A stretch of 55,434 nucleotides of DNA from Nemertoderma westbladi (GCA_032718475.1 JAUCBJ010007631.1:1-55434); one strand, 5' to 3'. Counted from the first letter of the stretch, positions 37,468 to 48,685 are shown. Translations and numbers: made by a program. Notes: generated by a model from the letters alone, not told the origin.

Positions 37468-37679
37468 TGTAAAAGTAGCCTGATTTAATACTACCTTGGA
37501 TATTGATCCATATACATATGTAACACTGACTGCAGTACTGTAGTGTGCAGACTTTTAGTTCTATATTCAACTACCGGTACCTAAATATAATACGGAACAC
37601 AGAATTACAAAGGTTAAATAAAAATATACAAAGATACATTTGGTGACTGTTTTCAGCAGTATCAATATAGATACTTACA
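37468..37679 (+). repeat. 5' LTR of the nested element
   Basis: A 212-bp direct repeat of 42477-42688, starting TGTAAAAGTAGCC and ending GATACTTACA. AAATAAAAATATAC near 37615 could provide a polyadenylation signal. Confidence 0.95.
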
Positions 37680-37680
37680 T

Positions 37681-37698
37681 TGGTGACCCGGACGACTG
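37681..37698 (+). promoter_or_regulatory. Primer-binding site of the nested element
   Basis: TGGTGACCCGGACG begins one base after the LTR. From memory, TGGTGACCCC-type sites are associated with tRNA-Trp priming in CsRn1-like elements; here one base differs from the form I remember. Confidence 0.65.
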
Positions 37699-37733
37699 AA
37701 CTGAACCTTATCTACAAACCGTATATCTGCAGG

Positions 37734-40700
37734 ATGCCGTTGTATACCGATTGCAAAAAAGCTGCATTATCTGACATTTTAAAAGCCCTAAATAGCCATG
37801 ATCCAGATTTTGTCCTTCCAAAAACGAAGGCTGAAATAATAGTTTATCTGGATAAGGAAAATCCATCCGCAGTGAAACTATTGCTCGATAATTATCAAGC
37901 AAGAGTGATGCAAACCGATGCCACTTTCTCTACCGGTACCGGTACAACGCCGGTACCCCAAAAGTTCAGACTACCTGAATTTTATGCAAAAGATGCCAGA
38001 ATCTGGTTTCAGCAAGTGGAGGCAGTTCTTCAAGGGCAAACTGATGCTTCTAAAAAGTCCAATCTTCTAGCCGCTCTGCCGACGGAAACTATTTTAGATG
38101 CTGGCGTTAACGTGCTAGATTCGTTCGAGACAATTAGGCAAAATATAATATCTCATCTTGCTGATAGTGATGACCGCCGACTGCGTCAGTTGCTTGCGGC
38201 CCAGGAGTTGGGTGATAGAAAACCATCTGCAGCACTCCGACAGATGACTCGACTGGCACCGGGTAACGAACAAATTGTGCGATTACGTTTTTTGGAAATT
38301 CTACCCCAAACTGTGGGAATAGTTCTCAGTTCGCTCGATAAACTCTCGTTGGACGATCTTGCAGAAGTGGCTGACAAGATGGTAGAACAGCAGCAGTTTC
38401 AAAACACTGCGAGTTTCTCAACATCATCCTCTACTAACTCAAACCCAATTTCTCGAGTTTCTGATTCGACGATTCCAGATTCGCAGCGTCTACTGTGGCA
38501 ATCTCAACAGGCGCTGACAGAACAGGTCGCACAAATTGCTAGCCAACTTCGCGATTTGACAAATCAAAGTCGTAGTAGATCGCATTCGCGTTCGCATCCG
38601 GGATATAGGAACCGGAGTTATTCTCAACATCGGGGGTCGGACTCGCGGACAAGTCGGTCGAGAGAGAGAAACCCGCAACCCCGACAATACGATACGAGAG
38701 GACCGTGGTGTGAGCAACATTTCCTTCATCGTTCGGAAGCCCAAAGTTGCATACCACCATGCTCATTCCGCCAGTCCTCATCGCGACGACATCCGATCAG
38801 AGGCGATAATAATGGAGATTCGGGATCGGTTAACGCAGTCCACATTTCGGCGTCGCCTGTAGGTCAGTTCCTAGTAGATTCTGGTAGTGACTTCTCCATA
38901 CTTCCCCAGATGTATGGAAAATATTTAAGCGATAAGCGGCCTTCAATGAATATAAATTTAACAGCCGCAAATTTGTCTAAAATCCCAACTTTTGGGGAAG
39001 GTTTATTGCGTTTTGAGTTGCCATGTTTAGGCAATAAAGAGTTCTCTTGGCGATTTATTTTAGCAGAAGTTAGCCAACCTATTTTGGGTCTTGATTTTTT
39101 GCAAGCCCATAATATTAGTATCGATTGTAGATCCAAACAAATTTATGTGCAAGTAACTTCAGATAACGGTGTACAAAGTAGTAGTATCAATTCTATATCC
39201 AATTCTCAATGTTCAGCAGACAATTTCTGGTTTGAAACTGTCTTTAAATTAGGCAGTAAAACATTGGTTTTGTGTTTATTGACAGTATTATCCATATTGT
39301 TGAATTGTTTAACTAAACCCATATTTTCACGCGGTTTATTTGGTGTATGTTTCATATTATTAATGTTCAATGTGTTTGGTGTAGCACACGCAGTCTCCCA
39401 TACAGTAGCTAACGGTATTTCTTCCGGTACCACAAACCTTACCTCGTCAATCGGTTTCCCACCCATGCAAAGTGGTAATATCTTATTGGTAAATGATAAA
39501 AACCGGTTAAATTCTTTGCTGGAACAGTACAGTATGGTATTTAAGGATAAACTAGCTAGTGAACCAGTGAGGCATTCGGTAGAGCACCACATTCAAACTA
39601 CAGGCCCTCCATGTTTTTCTCGTCCCCGTCGTTTATTTGGCAAAAAGTTAGTAGCTGCACAGGATGAGTTTGATTGGTTACTGAAACAGGGTGTAATATC
39701 TCGTGCAGAGTCGCCTTGGTCTACTCCATTGCATATAGCAGACAAACCAGGTGGAGGACATAGACCTTGTGGAGATTACCGTGCACTAAATAAACAGACC
39801 ATACCAGACACATATCCGATGCCAAATATTGCTGACATTGCAAATCGTTTTAATGGATGTAAATTTTTTAGTAAAATAGACCTAAAGAAAGCTTTTCACC
39901 AAATACCCGTGGCAGAGGACGATATTGTCAAAACATCCATAGTGACACCGTTTGGACTTTTTAAATTTAATAGAATGCCTTTCGGTTTACGAAATGCGAG
40001 TCAAACCTTTCAGAGATTGATTGATATGACGTTAAGTGATTTGCCGTGCGCTGTAGGATACGTCGATGATGTGTTAATCGGTAGTCCCAATGAGGAACAG
40101 CACTATCGAGATCTGAAGTGCATCTTGGAGCGTTTAAAGGCAAAGGGATTAACAGCCAATAAAAGTAAATGTGCATTTCTGGTTTCTGAAGTGAAATTTT
40201 TAGGATATTTCATTTCGAATGATGGAATAAAACCAAACCCTGGTAAGCTAGAAGCTATTGACAAGTTTAACAAACCTGACAGCGTGTATTCTTTACGGAG
40301 ATTTCTCGGTATGTGTGGTTTTTATCACCGATTTGTGCCTAATTTCTCTAAGATTGCAGCACCCCTTACAGATCTCACTCGAAACAAAAAGAAGAAAGAT
40401 TCTTTAGAGTGGAATGAATCTGCAAATAATTCATTTATTGAAATGAAATTAGCATTAAAAGCAGCAGTAACTTTATCATTTCCAGTTCCCAATGCTAAAC
40501 TTTCGTTAACCACAGATGCATCTAATGTTGCATTGGGCGCTGTAGTGCATCAAGAAGTTGATAATAATCTAGAACCACTGTGTTTCTATTCACGAAAACT
40601 AACATCTAGCGAGAGTAAAAAATCTGCCTTCGATAAGGAATTATTAGCTATTTATTCGGCGTTAAAGCACCATGAATGGCTTTTAGGTCAGGAGCTCACG

Positions 40701-42101
40701 ATTTATACGGATCACAAACCCCTGCTAAGGTGTCTAGAAATGAAAAATCCCACACCGCAACAGGCTCGCTGGATATCCTATATATCGGAATTTAACGCAC
40801 AGATAGAACACGTAGCTGGTGCAGAAAACATTGTAGCCGATGCACTGTCAAGGACATGTTCAGTTATTAACTTTGATAATGAAACTTATGTGGAGTTGGC
40901 AAAGGCACAGTTGGTTGATGAAAAGTTACAAAAATTCTTCACTCAAACAACTATCCCTTTGAAATGCATAGTTCTATGTAACGGAATGCAACTTTTTTGT
41001 GATGAGAGTTGTTCAAGTATGAGACCATATTTACCTGAAAAATTTCGAAAGCAATTATTCCATAAATTTCACGATTTATCCCATCCCGGATTTAGAGCAT
41101 CATTGAAATTAATTGCCGAACGATACATTTGGCCGAGTATGAACAAGGATGTGAAAGAATGGTCTCGAAATTGCCAAAATTGTCAAATTTCAAAAACGAC
41201 ACTACATACGAAAACACCGATTGGAAGCATTCCAACCGATGGCCGATTTGAAACAGTACATATTGATTTAGTCGGTCCGTTGCCACCATCCTGTGGTTAT
41301 CGGTATTTGCTGACAATAATTGACCGTTTTACTAGATGGCCAGAGGTGGTGCCCATTAGGGATATAACAACAGATTCAGTAGCAAAAGGATTTCTTTTCC
41401 ATTGGATTAGTCGATTTGGTGTGCCTAGAACAATAGTTACGGATAGAGGGTCACAGTTTGAGTCAGGACTGTGGAGTAGTTTGATGAAAGAATTGGGAAT
41501 AAAACGGCGTCGGACTACTGCATATCACCCTGCATGTAATGGAGCCATAGAGAGGTTCCACAGACAGCTAAAGGCTTCCTTAAGGGCAAAGTGTAACTCA
41601 TCTGGCTGGTTCAATGAACTGCCGTTAGTATTGTTAGGATTGCGCTCTGTAACCGGAATTCATAAATATTCTCCTGCTCAGTTAACATATGGAGCTGAGT
41701 TGTGTTTACCTGGAAGATTTTTTGAAGAAACTTCAGGGAATAATTCCCCGGATATTCCTAATTTTGTTGATAGGTTGTTCCGAAAAATGGATTCTTTTTC
41801 TCCACCAATCAGGAAACATTCTGGAAAGGACCATATTCCGAGCCAATTAAAAAACTCGTCGCATGTATGGATAAAAGATGCTATCAAAAGGTCATCACTT
41901 GCACCTTTGTACATGGGGCCTTATAAGGTTGTTTCGATGACTGACAAAACCGTGACAGTATTGCGTCATAACGTGGAACAAGTCATCTCTCTGGATAGAG
42001 TAAAGCCCGCGTGTATTTCGGGGGAAAATTTAAGTGTGTTAATCAAACCCATGAAACGTGTGCGATTTAATTTACTAATAAACGTCTTTGAAAAACGTTA
42101 A
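37734..42101 (+). CDS. Gag-Pol polyprotein of the nested CsRn1-like element
   Basis: A frame of 1455 codons from ATG 37734 (the reading frame extends upstream to 37680, but only from a TTG inside the leader). In order: Gag with a capsid-like [19 protein letters not shown] segment and [14 protein letters not shown]; a CHCC-type finger (C326, H329, C339, C343) instead of the usual CCHC; protease D382-S-G; a hydrophobic stretch with two potential membrane segments (about 510-526 and 534-553); RT with YVDD (D778, D779); RNase H (TDAS, then YTDHKPLL); integrase with an HHCC finger and D1178, D1237, E1273 (35 residues between the last two). Gag and Pol are fused in one frame. No envelope frame follows. 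The hydrophobic insert between protease and RT is unexpected for this family. No damage is visible, so the copy may be competent. Confidence 0.95.
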   Translation: MPLYTDCKKAALSDILKALNSHDPDFVLPKTKAEIIVYLDKENPSAVKLLLDNYQARVMQTDATFSTGTGTTPVPQKFRLPEFYAKDARIWFQQVEAVLQGQTDASKKSNLLAALPTETILDAGVNVLDSFETIRQNIISHLADSDDRRLRQLLAAQELGDRKPSAALRQMTRLAPGNEQIVRLRFLEILPQTVGIVLSSLDKLSLDDLAEVADKMVEQQQFQNTASFSTSSSTNSNPISRVSDSTIPDSQRLLWQSQQALTEQVAQIASQLRDLTNQSRSRSHSRSHPGYRNRSYSQHRGSDSRTSRSRERNPQPRQYDTRGPWCEQHFLHRSEAQSCIPPCSFRQSSSRRHPIRGDNNGDSGSVNAVHISASPVGQFLVDSGSDFSILPQMYGKYLSDKRPSMNINLTAANLSKIPTFGEGLLRFELPCLGNKEFSWRFILAEVSQPILGLDFLQAHNISIDCRSKQIYVQVTSDNGVQSSSINSISNSQCSADNFWFETVFKLGSKTLVLCLLTVLSILLNCLTKPIFSRGLFGVCFILLMFNVFGVAHAVSHTVANGISSGTTNLTSSIGFPPMQSGNILLVNDKNRLNSLLEQYSMVFKDKLASEPVRHSVEHHIQTTGPPCFSRPRRLFGKKLVAAQDEFDWLLKQGVISRAESPWSTPLHIADKPGGGHRPCGDYRALNKQTIPDTYPMPNIADIANRFNGCKFFSKIDLKKAFHQIPVAEDDIVKTSIVTPFGLFKFNRMPFGLRNASQTFQRLIDMTLSDLPCAVGYVDDVLIGSPNEEQHYRDLKCILERLKAKGLTANKSKCAFLVSEVKFLGYFISNDGIKPNPGKLEAIDKFNKPDSVYSLRRFLGMCGFYHRFVPNFSKIAAPLTDLTRNKKKKDSLEWNESANNSFIEMKLALKAAVTLSFPVPNAKLSLTTDASNVALGAVVHQEVDNNLEPLCFYSRKLTSSESKKSAFDKELLAIYSALKHHEWLLGQELTIYTDHKPLLRCLEMKNPTPQQARWISYISEFNAQIEHVAGAENIVADALSRTCSVINFDNETYVELAKAQLVDEKLQKFFTQTTIPLKCIVLCNGMQLFCDESCSSMRPYLPEKFRKQLFHKFHDLSHPGFRASLKLIAERYIWPSMNKDVKEWSRNCQNCQISKTTLHTKTPIGSIPTDGRFETVHIDLVGPLPPSCGYRYLLTIIDRFTRWPEVVPIRDITTDSVAKGFLFHWISRFGVPRTIVTDRGSQFESGLWSSLMKELGIKRRRTTAYHPACNGAIERFHRQLKASLRAKCNSSGWFNELPLVLLGLRSVTGIHKYSPAQLTYGAELCLPGRFFEETSGNNSPDIPNFVDRLFRKMDSFSPPIRKHSGKDHIPSQLKNSSHVWIKDAIKRSSLAPLYMGPYKVVSMTDKTVTVLRHNVEQVISLDRVKPACISGENLSVLIKPMKRVRFNLLINVFEKR

Positions 42102-42476
42102 TTAAGATATTATTTGTATTATAATAATACTTAATTTCGACTCCTTATATAATTATAATAGTTGTGTGTATCAATTAACATTTGTTTTTGTGCTTTTGAC
42201 TTACGTTAATAATATATTTGTATTATAATGCGTAATTACTAATTTCATATTGTAACCTTTAGGATACACAAAATTATGTGTATATAGTAGTATTGGTTTG
42301 TATTAGTATTAGTTTATATTAGTATTAGTATTAGTTTATATTAGTATTAGTATTAGTTTATATTAGTATTAGTATTAGTTTATATTAGTATTAGTAGAAC
42401 ATGTAATAATGTGTGCACTATAATTAACATTTATTTTTTGTGAACTACTGCGCTCCGCTTATTTTGGAGGGTGTAG
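42102..42476 (+). repeat. 3' untranslated region of the nested element with a 22-bp tandem repeat
   Basis: AT-rich region between the pol stop and the 3' LTR. From about 42297 to 42401 it contains four to five copies of a roughly 22-bp unit made of TTTATATTAG and TATTAG blocks. A purine-rich TTTTGGAGGGTGTAG just before 42477 is the probable polypurine tract. Confidence 0.8.
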
Positions 42477-42688
42477 TGTAAAAGTAGCCTGATTTAATAC
42501 TACCTTGGATATTGATCCATATACATATGTAACACTGACTGCAGTACTGTAGTGTGCAGACTTTTAGTTCTATATTCAACTACCGGTACCTAAATATAAT
42601 ACGGAACACAGAATTACAAAGGTTAAATAAAAATATACAAAGATACATTTGGTGACTGTTTTCAGCAGTATCAATATAGATACTTACA
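42477..42688 (+). repeat. 3' LTR of the nested element
   Basis: Appears identical to 37468-37679 over 212 bp. It is followed by the target duplication CTCGT at 42689-42693 and then the interrupted RT coding sequence of the outer element. Confidence 0.95.
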
Positions 42689-45046
42689 CTCGTCTCCGGA
42701 ACATGAGAGTCCCATAGGAGCACGTAAGTACATGTAGCGCCCATATGGGGTAAGGAAAGTTGTTAGTGGTTGGCTTTCTTTATCTAGTGGTATCTGCCAA
42801 TAACCGTGCGTTGCGTCGAAGGTGGAAAAATAACGCATGCCACTAGGTATTGAAAATGCTACATCTCGAGGAGATGGGAAGGGGTGTATGGGACGCTGTA
42901 TATAATTGTTGAGCTTAGTATGGTCAACGCACATGCGTAACTTACCATTTTTCTTTGAAGTGACTACAAGTGGACTAATAAAGTCTGTTGGGAAATTAAC
43001 TTTAGAGATTACACCCTTAGATTCCATAAGATCTAGGTTCCGTTTGACCTCATCTCTATATGCAAACGGTAGGGGACGGGCTGCGTATATTGCATACGGT
43101 TTGTAATTTTGCTGCATGTGTATGTGCATTGGGGTGCCCGTCATTGTGGGTAACTCCACTTCCGGTGAACTGCCAGCAAAAATGTCCTTGAACTCATTAA
43201 CGAGTTGTTTGTGGGTGAACTCAATGGTTCTATCAGAGGCACCCGGATAACCACTGCTGAGAATATCCTCAGTGCTCGTTTTAACAATACGAGTGTGCCC
43301 CTTACGGGCAGTAATATAGTCGGGAATTGGGAATTCCGGTGCTGTGAGTCCATGTTGTCTACAAACATCAAAAGACATTAGGAATCCACTGAAATCAGGT
43401 GTCACATAAGCGACTGTATGTATCAAACGTTCAAAATAGCTGATATTGATTGAAATGGACCCTGTGCACTCCATAGGGGTGCTGTTGGCAGCAATTAGTG
43501 GAATTTTGTCATTAGGGTCAACATATTTGGTTAAACCATGAATTTCAACTATATTAGATGAGATTATGGTATCATCGGCTCCTGTATCAGCAATGGTGGG
43601 ACATGAAAAATTAATTCCATGGCAGGAGATAGATACATGCAATCGTGGTGGCTTTGGGGAAGCCGTATAAATGCTTTCAGTGCCCATTGTGTAAATGAAT
43701 GAGCTGGGTTCATCATGACGAACTATGTTCGTTTGGGATGGAAAAGTTTCCTTAGGAGGAATAGAATTATGTCGCAATGGAGCAGAGTCAGAACCTGACT
43801 TAAGGGAGTGGGTGAAGGATTGGTTTGTAGAACCCAAGCGTTTTTTTCCACAAACTGGGGTTATATGACCCTTAATACCACAGCCATGGCAAGTGCTATT
43901 ACGATGTGGGCACTCACTGCGGGGATGGCTGGTAAAACATTTTGGACAGGATTTCCTAGTTGTAGATTGTTCACGGTTCTTTGAAGGGTTCCGTGAATTG
44001 TTGCTCCGTGAATTATTGCCCCGTGGACGGGAATAGTATTTTTGTCTGCCACGGTGTTGTGGGCTAGTAGGCCGGATATTGGTACCGGAATGCCCACTGG
44101 TAATTTTGTTAGTTCTGGATGCAGCTCCAGTTGCATCGCGGCGCGACTGCTCGCGTGCCCGACAAACTTTTAGAACGTCATCTAGTGTCGGATCATCATA
44201 AGTTTCGAAAATTTTCTCTCTGAGATCATCATCGTTTATTCCAGATATTATTTTCGTCATTAATTGCTGATCACAGCAATCTGGACAAGGTTCTGAATTG
44301 CTTTGCAAATCAGACAACCGAATGTGGAAATCATTAAAAGTTTCACCCTGAGATTGTTTGGCAAGGTAAAAATCTACCCGGCGGCAAACAACATTAGTTT
44401 TTCGGCGAAAAAAAACGTGTAGGTTGCAGAGAATTTCATCTACAGACATAGTCTCGGTAATATGCATAATAACTCTCATTGCATCCTGCGTTTTGCGTGA
44501 TAGACAACCATAAAGGTGTACAACCTGTGCTTGTCTGTCCAGGGACGTGATGTCATTCACTTTATAAAAACGCTCAAATTGTTCTCGCCACGTATTGAAC
44601 TGGGCAAGGTTATAATCAGGAGTCAGTTGTTCAGGCTTATATGACGAATCGATCCGTCTGTAATTACGGTGGGTGGTTCCAGTGGCGGATTCCACTGGGT
44701 AGGAGTCGGGTGCATGTGCACCCGCGCTCATAACGGGATCAGTAGGTCTGAATGTCCGTTGTTCTTGTAGGAACTGTAGGAACACAGACTGTTGTTCCCT
44801 ATTGGCTGTTTGTTGTTCGCGTAGGAACATTAATAAGGATGGGGAAATACTGGAATCATCCAGAATTTCTCCAGTAGCCCTGTCATCAGGTACACTCGTT
44901 TCTCTAATATAACGTAAAACAGCGCAACGCATAGAGTCTGTGTTAGTTTTAGGGTCAATACGAATTTCAAATTCGTTAATCCAATCCCTTAGTTGTTCGC
45001 GTGTAGCGTCAGTGACATTCGCGAGGGATGGAAAATCTGAAGACAT
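42689..45046 (-). pseudogene. Gag-Pol copy 2, upstream part (Gag to N-terminal RT)
   Basis: Corresponds to residues 1-786 of the intact copy, starting with the same ATG at 45046. Gag, the CCHC knuckle, the DTGA protease and the RT up to MGLSCSGDE are present and open. The frame then enters the nested element's LTR and stops after a few foreign codons, losing the IVDD catalytic box. Differences from copy 1 are few (FERLIHT for FEHLIHT, MTGTPM for MTGIPM). Confidence 0.93.
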
Positions 45047-45295
45047 GACAGTTTATTGGAAGTTGGAACAGAATGATTAGGCCTAGTACCGGAATATGGA
45101 ATAGGCAGTAAAAAAAAATTGCGTAAACCAACCGTATCAACGTTCCATGCGTCAGTCTAACCGAATTCAGCAGTATCAGTGTAAGCCTAGCTGTTTTGGG
45201 GAGTTCTGCATTCCTGAATTCAGATTTAAACAGTTTATTGAAGTGTTGTTGGGCTGTAGGCAGGCAGAAGGTTGCAAACTACAGGAACTGCGCCA

Positions 45296-45528
45296 TCTTA
45301 AGAACTCGGTTGTGGTTCTATATCACAATATCAATCATGCAATATCATATAATCAGGTAACACAGTAACAGGGTAATATAAACAGCAGTAACAAGAAGTA
45401 ATGCATAGGTGAGGCTCAATACCGGAAACACCCCATAACCACAAAGTACCGGTAGGTATCTATAGTACAGCTGTACAGTAGAGCTAGAGTCAGTCGGTTG
45501 AGGCCATGGCAAAAGCGAGTATCTCTCA
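45296..45528 (-). repeat. 5' LTR of gypsy copy 2
   Basis: Identical by eye to 34917-35149. The primer-binding site (complement of GGAACTGCGCCA) abuts it at 45295. CGGTA follows at 45529-45533. Confidence 0.95.
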
Positions 45529-45533
45529 CGGTA

Positions 45534-46477
45534 CTGTACCACTAGTACGGTAAAGTCACCAAATTATAGAGGGTGCTATTTGCACCTAGTGTTCTTGCAT
45601 GTGCGCATACTAGCAAACAGCACCAGCTCGCACCTGTAAGTGATACAAGCTGACTCTGGGGTTGCTGTCCGAATTTGAGATATTTTACTTCTAAATTGTA
45701 CGGCGTCCCAGGACATTGTCACACTTCGCCCTGATCTAAGGTCTTACGGCGGGCAAAGACATCGAACAAAGTCCTACCTCGGGCATGGGCACTCTCAGGC
45801 TGATCCATCATGTTTTAAGTGGGTGCTGGCGAATAGTGCGGGTTCCCTTATGCGTTGCGGGCATTCCTCCTCCTTGTGTTGCTGTGGCCTAAAGATTTAG
45901 GCAGCCATCTTCTAATGTCGGCTATCTCATTCTGAGTTTTCAGTGTAATTTTAACGTAAGCAAACAGTTTTAAACAAATCAATAAAGTTTTACAAAATAT
46001 CAAACTTAAACTAAGCAACTAATAAGTATAAGTGATTAGTATTGCAAATGAAGCAATAAGAAGATTTACAAGGTGATAACCAAAGGACAAACGGCACTTT
46101 ATATAGGAAATCCGAGGCATGTAATCGCACTAGAACCTTCTACCACATTCCATGAGCTCGCATTGGCCCAATAAATTATTTAACACATGCTATTGGCCCA
46201 GCTAATCAGTTCTATTCATTGTACGCACGCTATTGGCTTATCTAATTTTAACGAAATTGAAATAAAGATGTGCAAAATACAAATGTACCGAATGAGATTT
46301 GAACCCTCGACCTAATACATACACGACCTACGCGCTAACCTACCAGGCTAGTGGACCAGGTTATATACGAGTGCCAAAATGTATTAGATATGGTAAATAT
46401 ACAGTTTTATAACTAAATCGTCTAAAGTTTTTTACGTAAGACTAATGTACAAACAGCTATCTAAGTGAGTTATTACC
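45534..46477 (-). promoter_or_regulatory. Non-coding segment with a minus-strand TATA and three CCAAT boxes
   Basis: No coding frame. On the minus strand TATATAAAG lies at 46105-46097, preceded upstream by CCAAT boxes at 46166-46162, 46196-46192 and 46236-46232, each in a GCCAAT context. This spacing resembles an RNA polymerase II promoter such as that of an LTR. The solo LTR at 23185-25338 has a comparable layout. I could not find paired ends or a target duplication, so this may be an old LTR remnant or an unrelated promoter. Confidence 0.45.
46284..46358 (-). other. Degraded tRNA-like sequence, possible SINE head
   Basis: On the minus strand TAGCCTGGTAGGTTAGCG resembles a Pol III A box, and GAGGGTTCAAATCTC, about 40 bp further, a B box with T loop. 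The stems do not pair well, so this is not a functional tRNA gene. A SINE head or tRNA pseudogene is likeliest. Confidence 0.4.
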
Positions 46478-47636
46478 ACATTGAGACATTTCCCCCTCTA
46501 GCGGCAGACTGGGGAACTTCAGACTGCTCTATGACTCCGTAAAAGATATAGCCTATATTATAATAGATATCGTCTGAGGGGTCAAAATTATGTAATAATA
46601 TATCTAAATATTTCTCAAACATCTTGCCTCATGGCTCGCCCCTTTAGAACTTGTAAGCGATATAGCTTCATAGTTTTTAGGAAAACTGGTAAACGAGATT
46701 TGTTAATTACGCATGGCTCACAGACTTAAATCATTAATTATAGGTTAGATCATTTTGAGAGTAGGATCATTGGAAACAGCGCCCTCGAAAACCTCAGTAC
46801 AAAGAAAATTAATAAAGATTAACAAGATATAGCTTGATATAATAAAACATAAATTATAATACAGTAGAACAATTAGGGTTGTAAATAAAAACAAATTAAA
46901 TAAATTGAAGATAAAATGTATATAACTTATGTATTAAAAGAGGGCCTTATTTAATTATATCGTATACTGGTATTGCTATAGTAAAATGTGGGGCCCAAAG
47001 GTGTTCTCAATACGCCCGGCTCCATAAGATTGTTCATTCAGGCGTGACCCGGATCGAGAGCTTGCTGCTTGGGGTATATTATAAGTGTAGGAGCCCCTAA
47101 TTAGTAAGTAGCAGGTCCTACAACCTACAGAAACTCGTGCCTTGACAGGCGTCAATGTGAGTCATTGTTGGGGGCTGCTCGGGTACATATAGCCTAAGGG
47201 GTATAAGAGCAGGTTTCAATTGATTTGTTTCAAATCTAAACCTGCTGCTTGGGGTCAAAGATCAACATTAAAGCTGTCTGAATAAAGCCAAAAGTAGTTT
47301 GGAAAGAGCAGAGGCGTCACTTATGACACCCGTTTGGGCCTCTAGGCGATGGTTAGTCATCACTCATGACTCATCAGTGAGTCATAGCACCCATTGGGAT
47401 GTTAGTGAGCTAATTAGTCTGATTAATTAGGATAATCAATTAATCCCTAATTAGGAGTCGTAAGAGACCTATTAGGGATTAAATTTACTAATTAATTGAT
47501 GACACCTTTCAATTAGGGTCTAATTAGCCTAATTGAGTGGTGTCACCCAGACAGTCTGGCGCCAATGACACCCTATGGGTGCCACATTCCTAACCGATGA
47601 GTCATGAGTGTGGATGAACTGTCACCGAGCCGCCCA
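46478..47636 (-). repeat. Right arm of the large diverged inverted repeat
   Basis: Reverse complement of 32451-33200, with about 400 additional bases (roughly 46740-47150) that the left arm lacks. The arms sit just inside the two ends of the same intron and enclose the SINE, LINE and LTR elements. Similarity is high in blocks but interrupted by many substitutions and small indels, so this is older than the LTR insertions. Confidence 0.85.
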
Positions 47637-47756
47637 ATCTCTTACTACTCTTGTTACGCATACAATAGCATTTTTATATATTAGATCGAAACAACTTAAT
47701 TATGCTGCGTATCATTAACATATTTCTCTCTCTCAGTCGAGATATTTGAATTATAT

Positions 47757-47893
47757 TTAATTTAATAATAATAAATAATAAATAATAAATATAAATAAAT
47801 AAATAAATAAGTAATAATAAATAATAATAAATAATAAATAATAATAAATAATAAGTAATAAAATAATAAATAAATATAAAGATAAATAATAAA
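47757..47893 (+). repeat. AAT/AAAT microsatellite
   Basis: Irregular run of AATAATA and AAATAAATA units in the 340 bp between the right inverted-repeat arm and the next exon. The remainder of that interval is AT-rich intron ending in TTCTTATTTAG. Confidence 0.9.
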
Positions 47894-47976
47894 TATGCCT
47901 ATTCACGGTTGATAATGTTTACGATTATAAATTTCATATTTATATCTTATTATTCCTAATTTCATTTCTTATTTAG

Positions 47977-48158
47977 ATGGAGAAATATTCGAAGCACTTA
48001 GAATCGATTGTAGCAGACCGAACCAAGGATTTGGTTCTTGAGAAACAAAAGACGGATAAGTTGTTGTACAGTATGTTGCCTAAGGCGGTGGCTGATCAGC
48101 TAAAAGTCGGGAGTAGTCACATGGCCGAATCATTCAAGGGATGTTCCATATACTTTAG
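47977..48158 (+). CDS. Receptor guanylate cyclase, linker and start of catalytic domain
   Basis: A 182-bp exon entered in phase 0 after TTATTTAG (ends 47976) and leaving after two bases of a codon at GTAATC (48159). It encodes EKYSKHLESIVADRTKDLVL, then EKQKTDKLLYSMLP and VADQLK, up to IYF. This is the coiled-coil dimerisation linker typical of membrane guanylate cyclases (heptad Leu/Val positions), followed by the first strand of the cyclase fold. The ATG at the exon start is internal, not an initiator, because it matches the Met before E(Q/K)Y in the family. The short intron behind it (48159-48348) is 190 bp. Confidence 0.9.
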
Positions 48159-48348
48159 GTAATCTTGGAACTATAATTAAATTATGACACATAACAATAT
48201 CAATTTTGAAATGCATGTCATATGTATTATATTTCAATCTGGAATTGTGTAGAATGAATTTACCTTTATATTACTTTCTAGTACAACTTTTATATCTCAT
48301 GGGAAATAAGTTATTTATTTTTCTTTTTATTTTATTTTTTTATTGCAG

Positions 48349-48488
48349 CGATATAGTTGGATTTACGAGTTTGTCTGGAATGAGCAGTCCATTAGAAGTC
48401 GTCGCCCTGCTAAATAAATTATATATAACGTTCGATACTATCATTGATAATCACAATGTGTATAAAGTTGAGACAATCGGAGATGCCT
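48349..48488 (+). CDS. Receptor guanylate cyclase, catalytic domain exon
   Basis: A 140-bp exon after TTATTGCAG (ends 48348). The first base completes AG|C (Ser), giving [10 protein letters not shown]. It leaves after one base of the codon following GDA, at GTGAGT (48489). It contains the two metal-binding aspartates known for class III cyclases (in SDIVGF and TIGDA) and the Glu of KVETIGD that selects guanine, so guanylate rather than adenylate cyclase is predicted. The product would be cGMP. The next exon should begin AT (completing Tyr or similar) and is absent through 55434, so the following intron exceeds 6.9 kb. Confidence 0.92.
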
Positions 48489-48685
48489 GTGAGTAATTAA
48501 ATATAATAAGACTAAATCATGTGAATTAATTGGGTCTCTGCCGACAAGTTGAAATATTTAAAATTGCACATCGGATCGGGTGAAAATAAAAATTAGATTT
48601 AACTAAAATCTAAATTATCATTGTGAATTGAGGTACGATGTCTACCTTATTTGTATCATATTTTTTGAGTGTCAAGACACAGATC

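Larger units (their letters stand above)
37468..42688 (+). mobile_element. CsRn1-like Ty3/gypsy retrotransposon nested in gypsy copy 2
   Basis: A 5221-bp element with 212-bp LTRs that look identical, perfect TGTAA...TTACA ends, and a target duplication CTCGT (37463-37467 and 42689-42693). It inserted in the RT coding region of the outer element, in the opposite orientation. The primer-binding site, single gag-pol frame and 3' region are intact. It differs clearly from the outer element in LTRs, Gag finger type and RT box. Assignment to the CsRn1 group rests on the Gag finger and on a primer-binding site starting TGGTGACCCGG; it has not been tested by phylogeny. Confidence 0.95.
34917..45528 (-). 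mobile_element. Ty3/gypsy LTR retrotransposon, copy 2, interrupted
   Basis: Same family as 10860-16245, in reverse. The LTRs are 34917-35149 and 45296-45528, 233 bp each, with no difference that I can see. The target duplication is CGGTA (34912-34916 and 45529-45533). The span is 10612 bp; removing the nested 5221-bp element and one 5-bp duplication leaves 5386 bp, exactly the length of copy 1. It lies antisense in a guanylate cyclase intron. Confidence 0.97.

Noticed and set aside
37680-37733. Upstream start of the nested gag at 37680
   Set aside because: That codon is TTG and overlaps the primer-binding site; the first ATG, 37734, is the better start.
39206-39592. Envelope-like gene from the hydrophobic stretch in the nested element
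   Set aside because: The stretch is in the same frame as pol, lies before RT, and has no separate start, signal peptide or fusion-protein features.
46284-46358. Functional tRNA gene on the minus strand
   Set aside because: A- and B-box-like motifs exist but the acceptor and T stems do not pair.
47977-48162. Independent small protein beginning at the ATG 47977
   Set aside because: It is an internal exon: preceded by an acceptor, followed by a donor, and continuing in phase into the catalytic exon at 48349.
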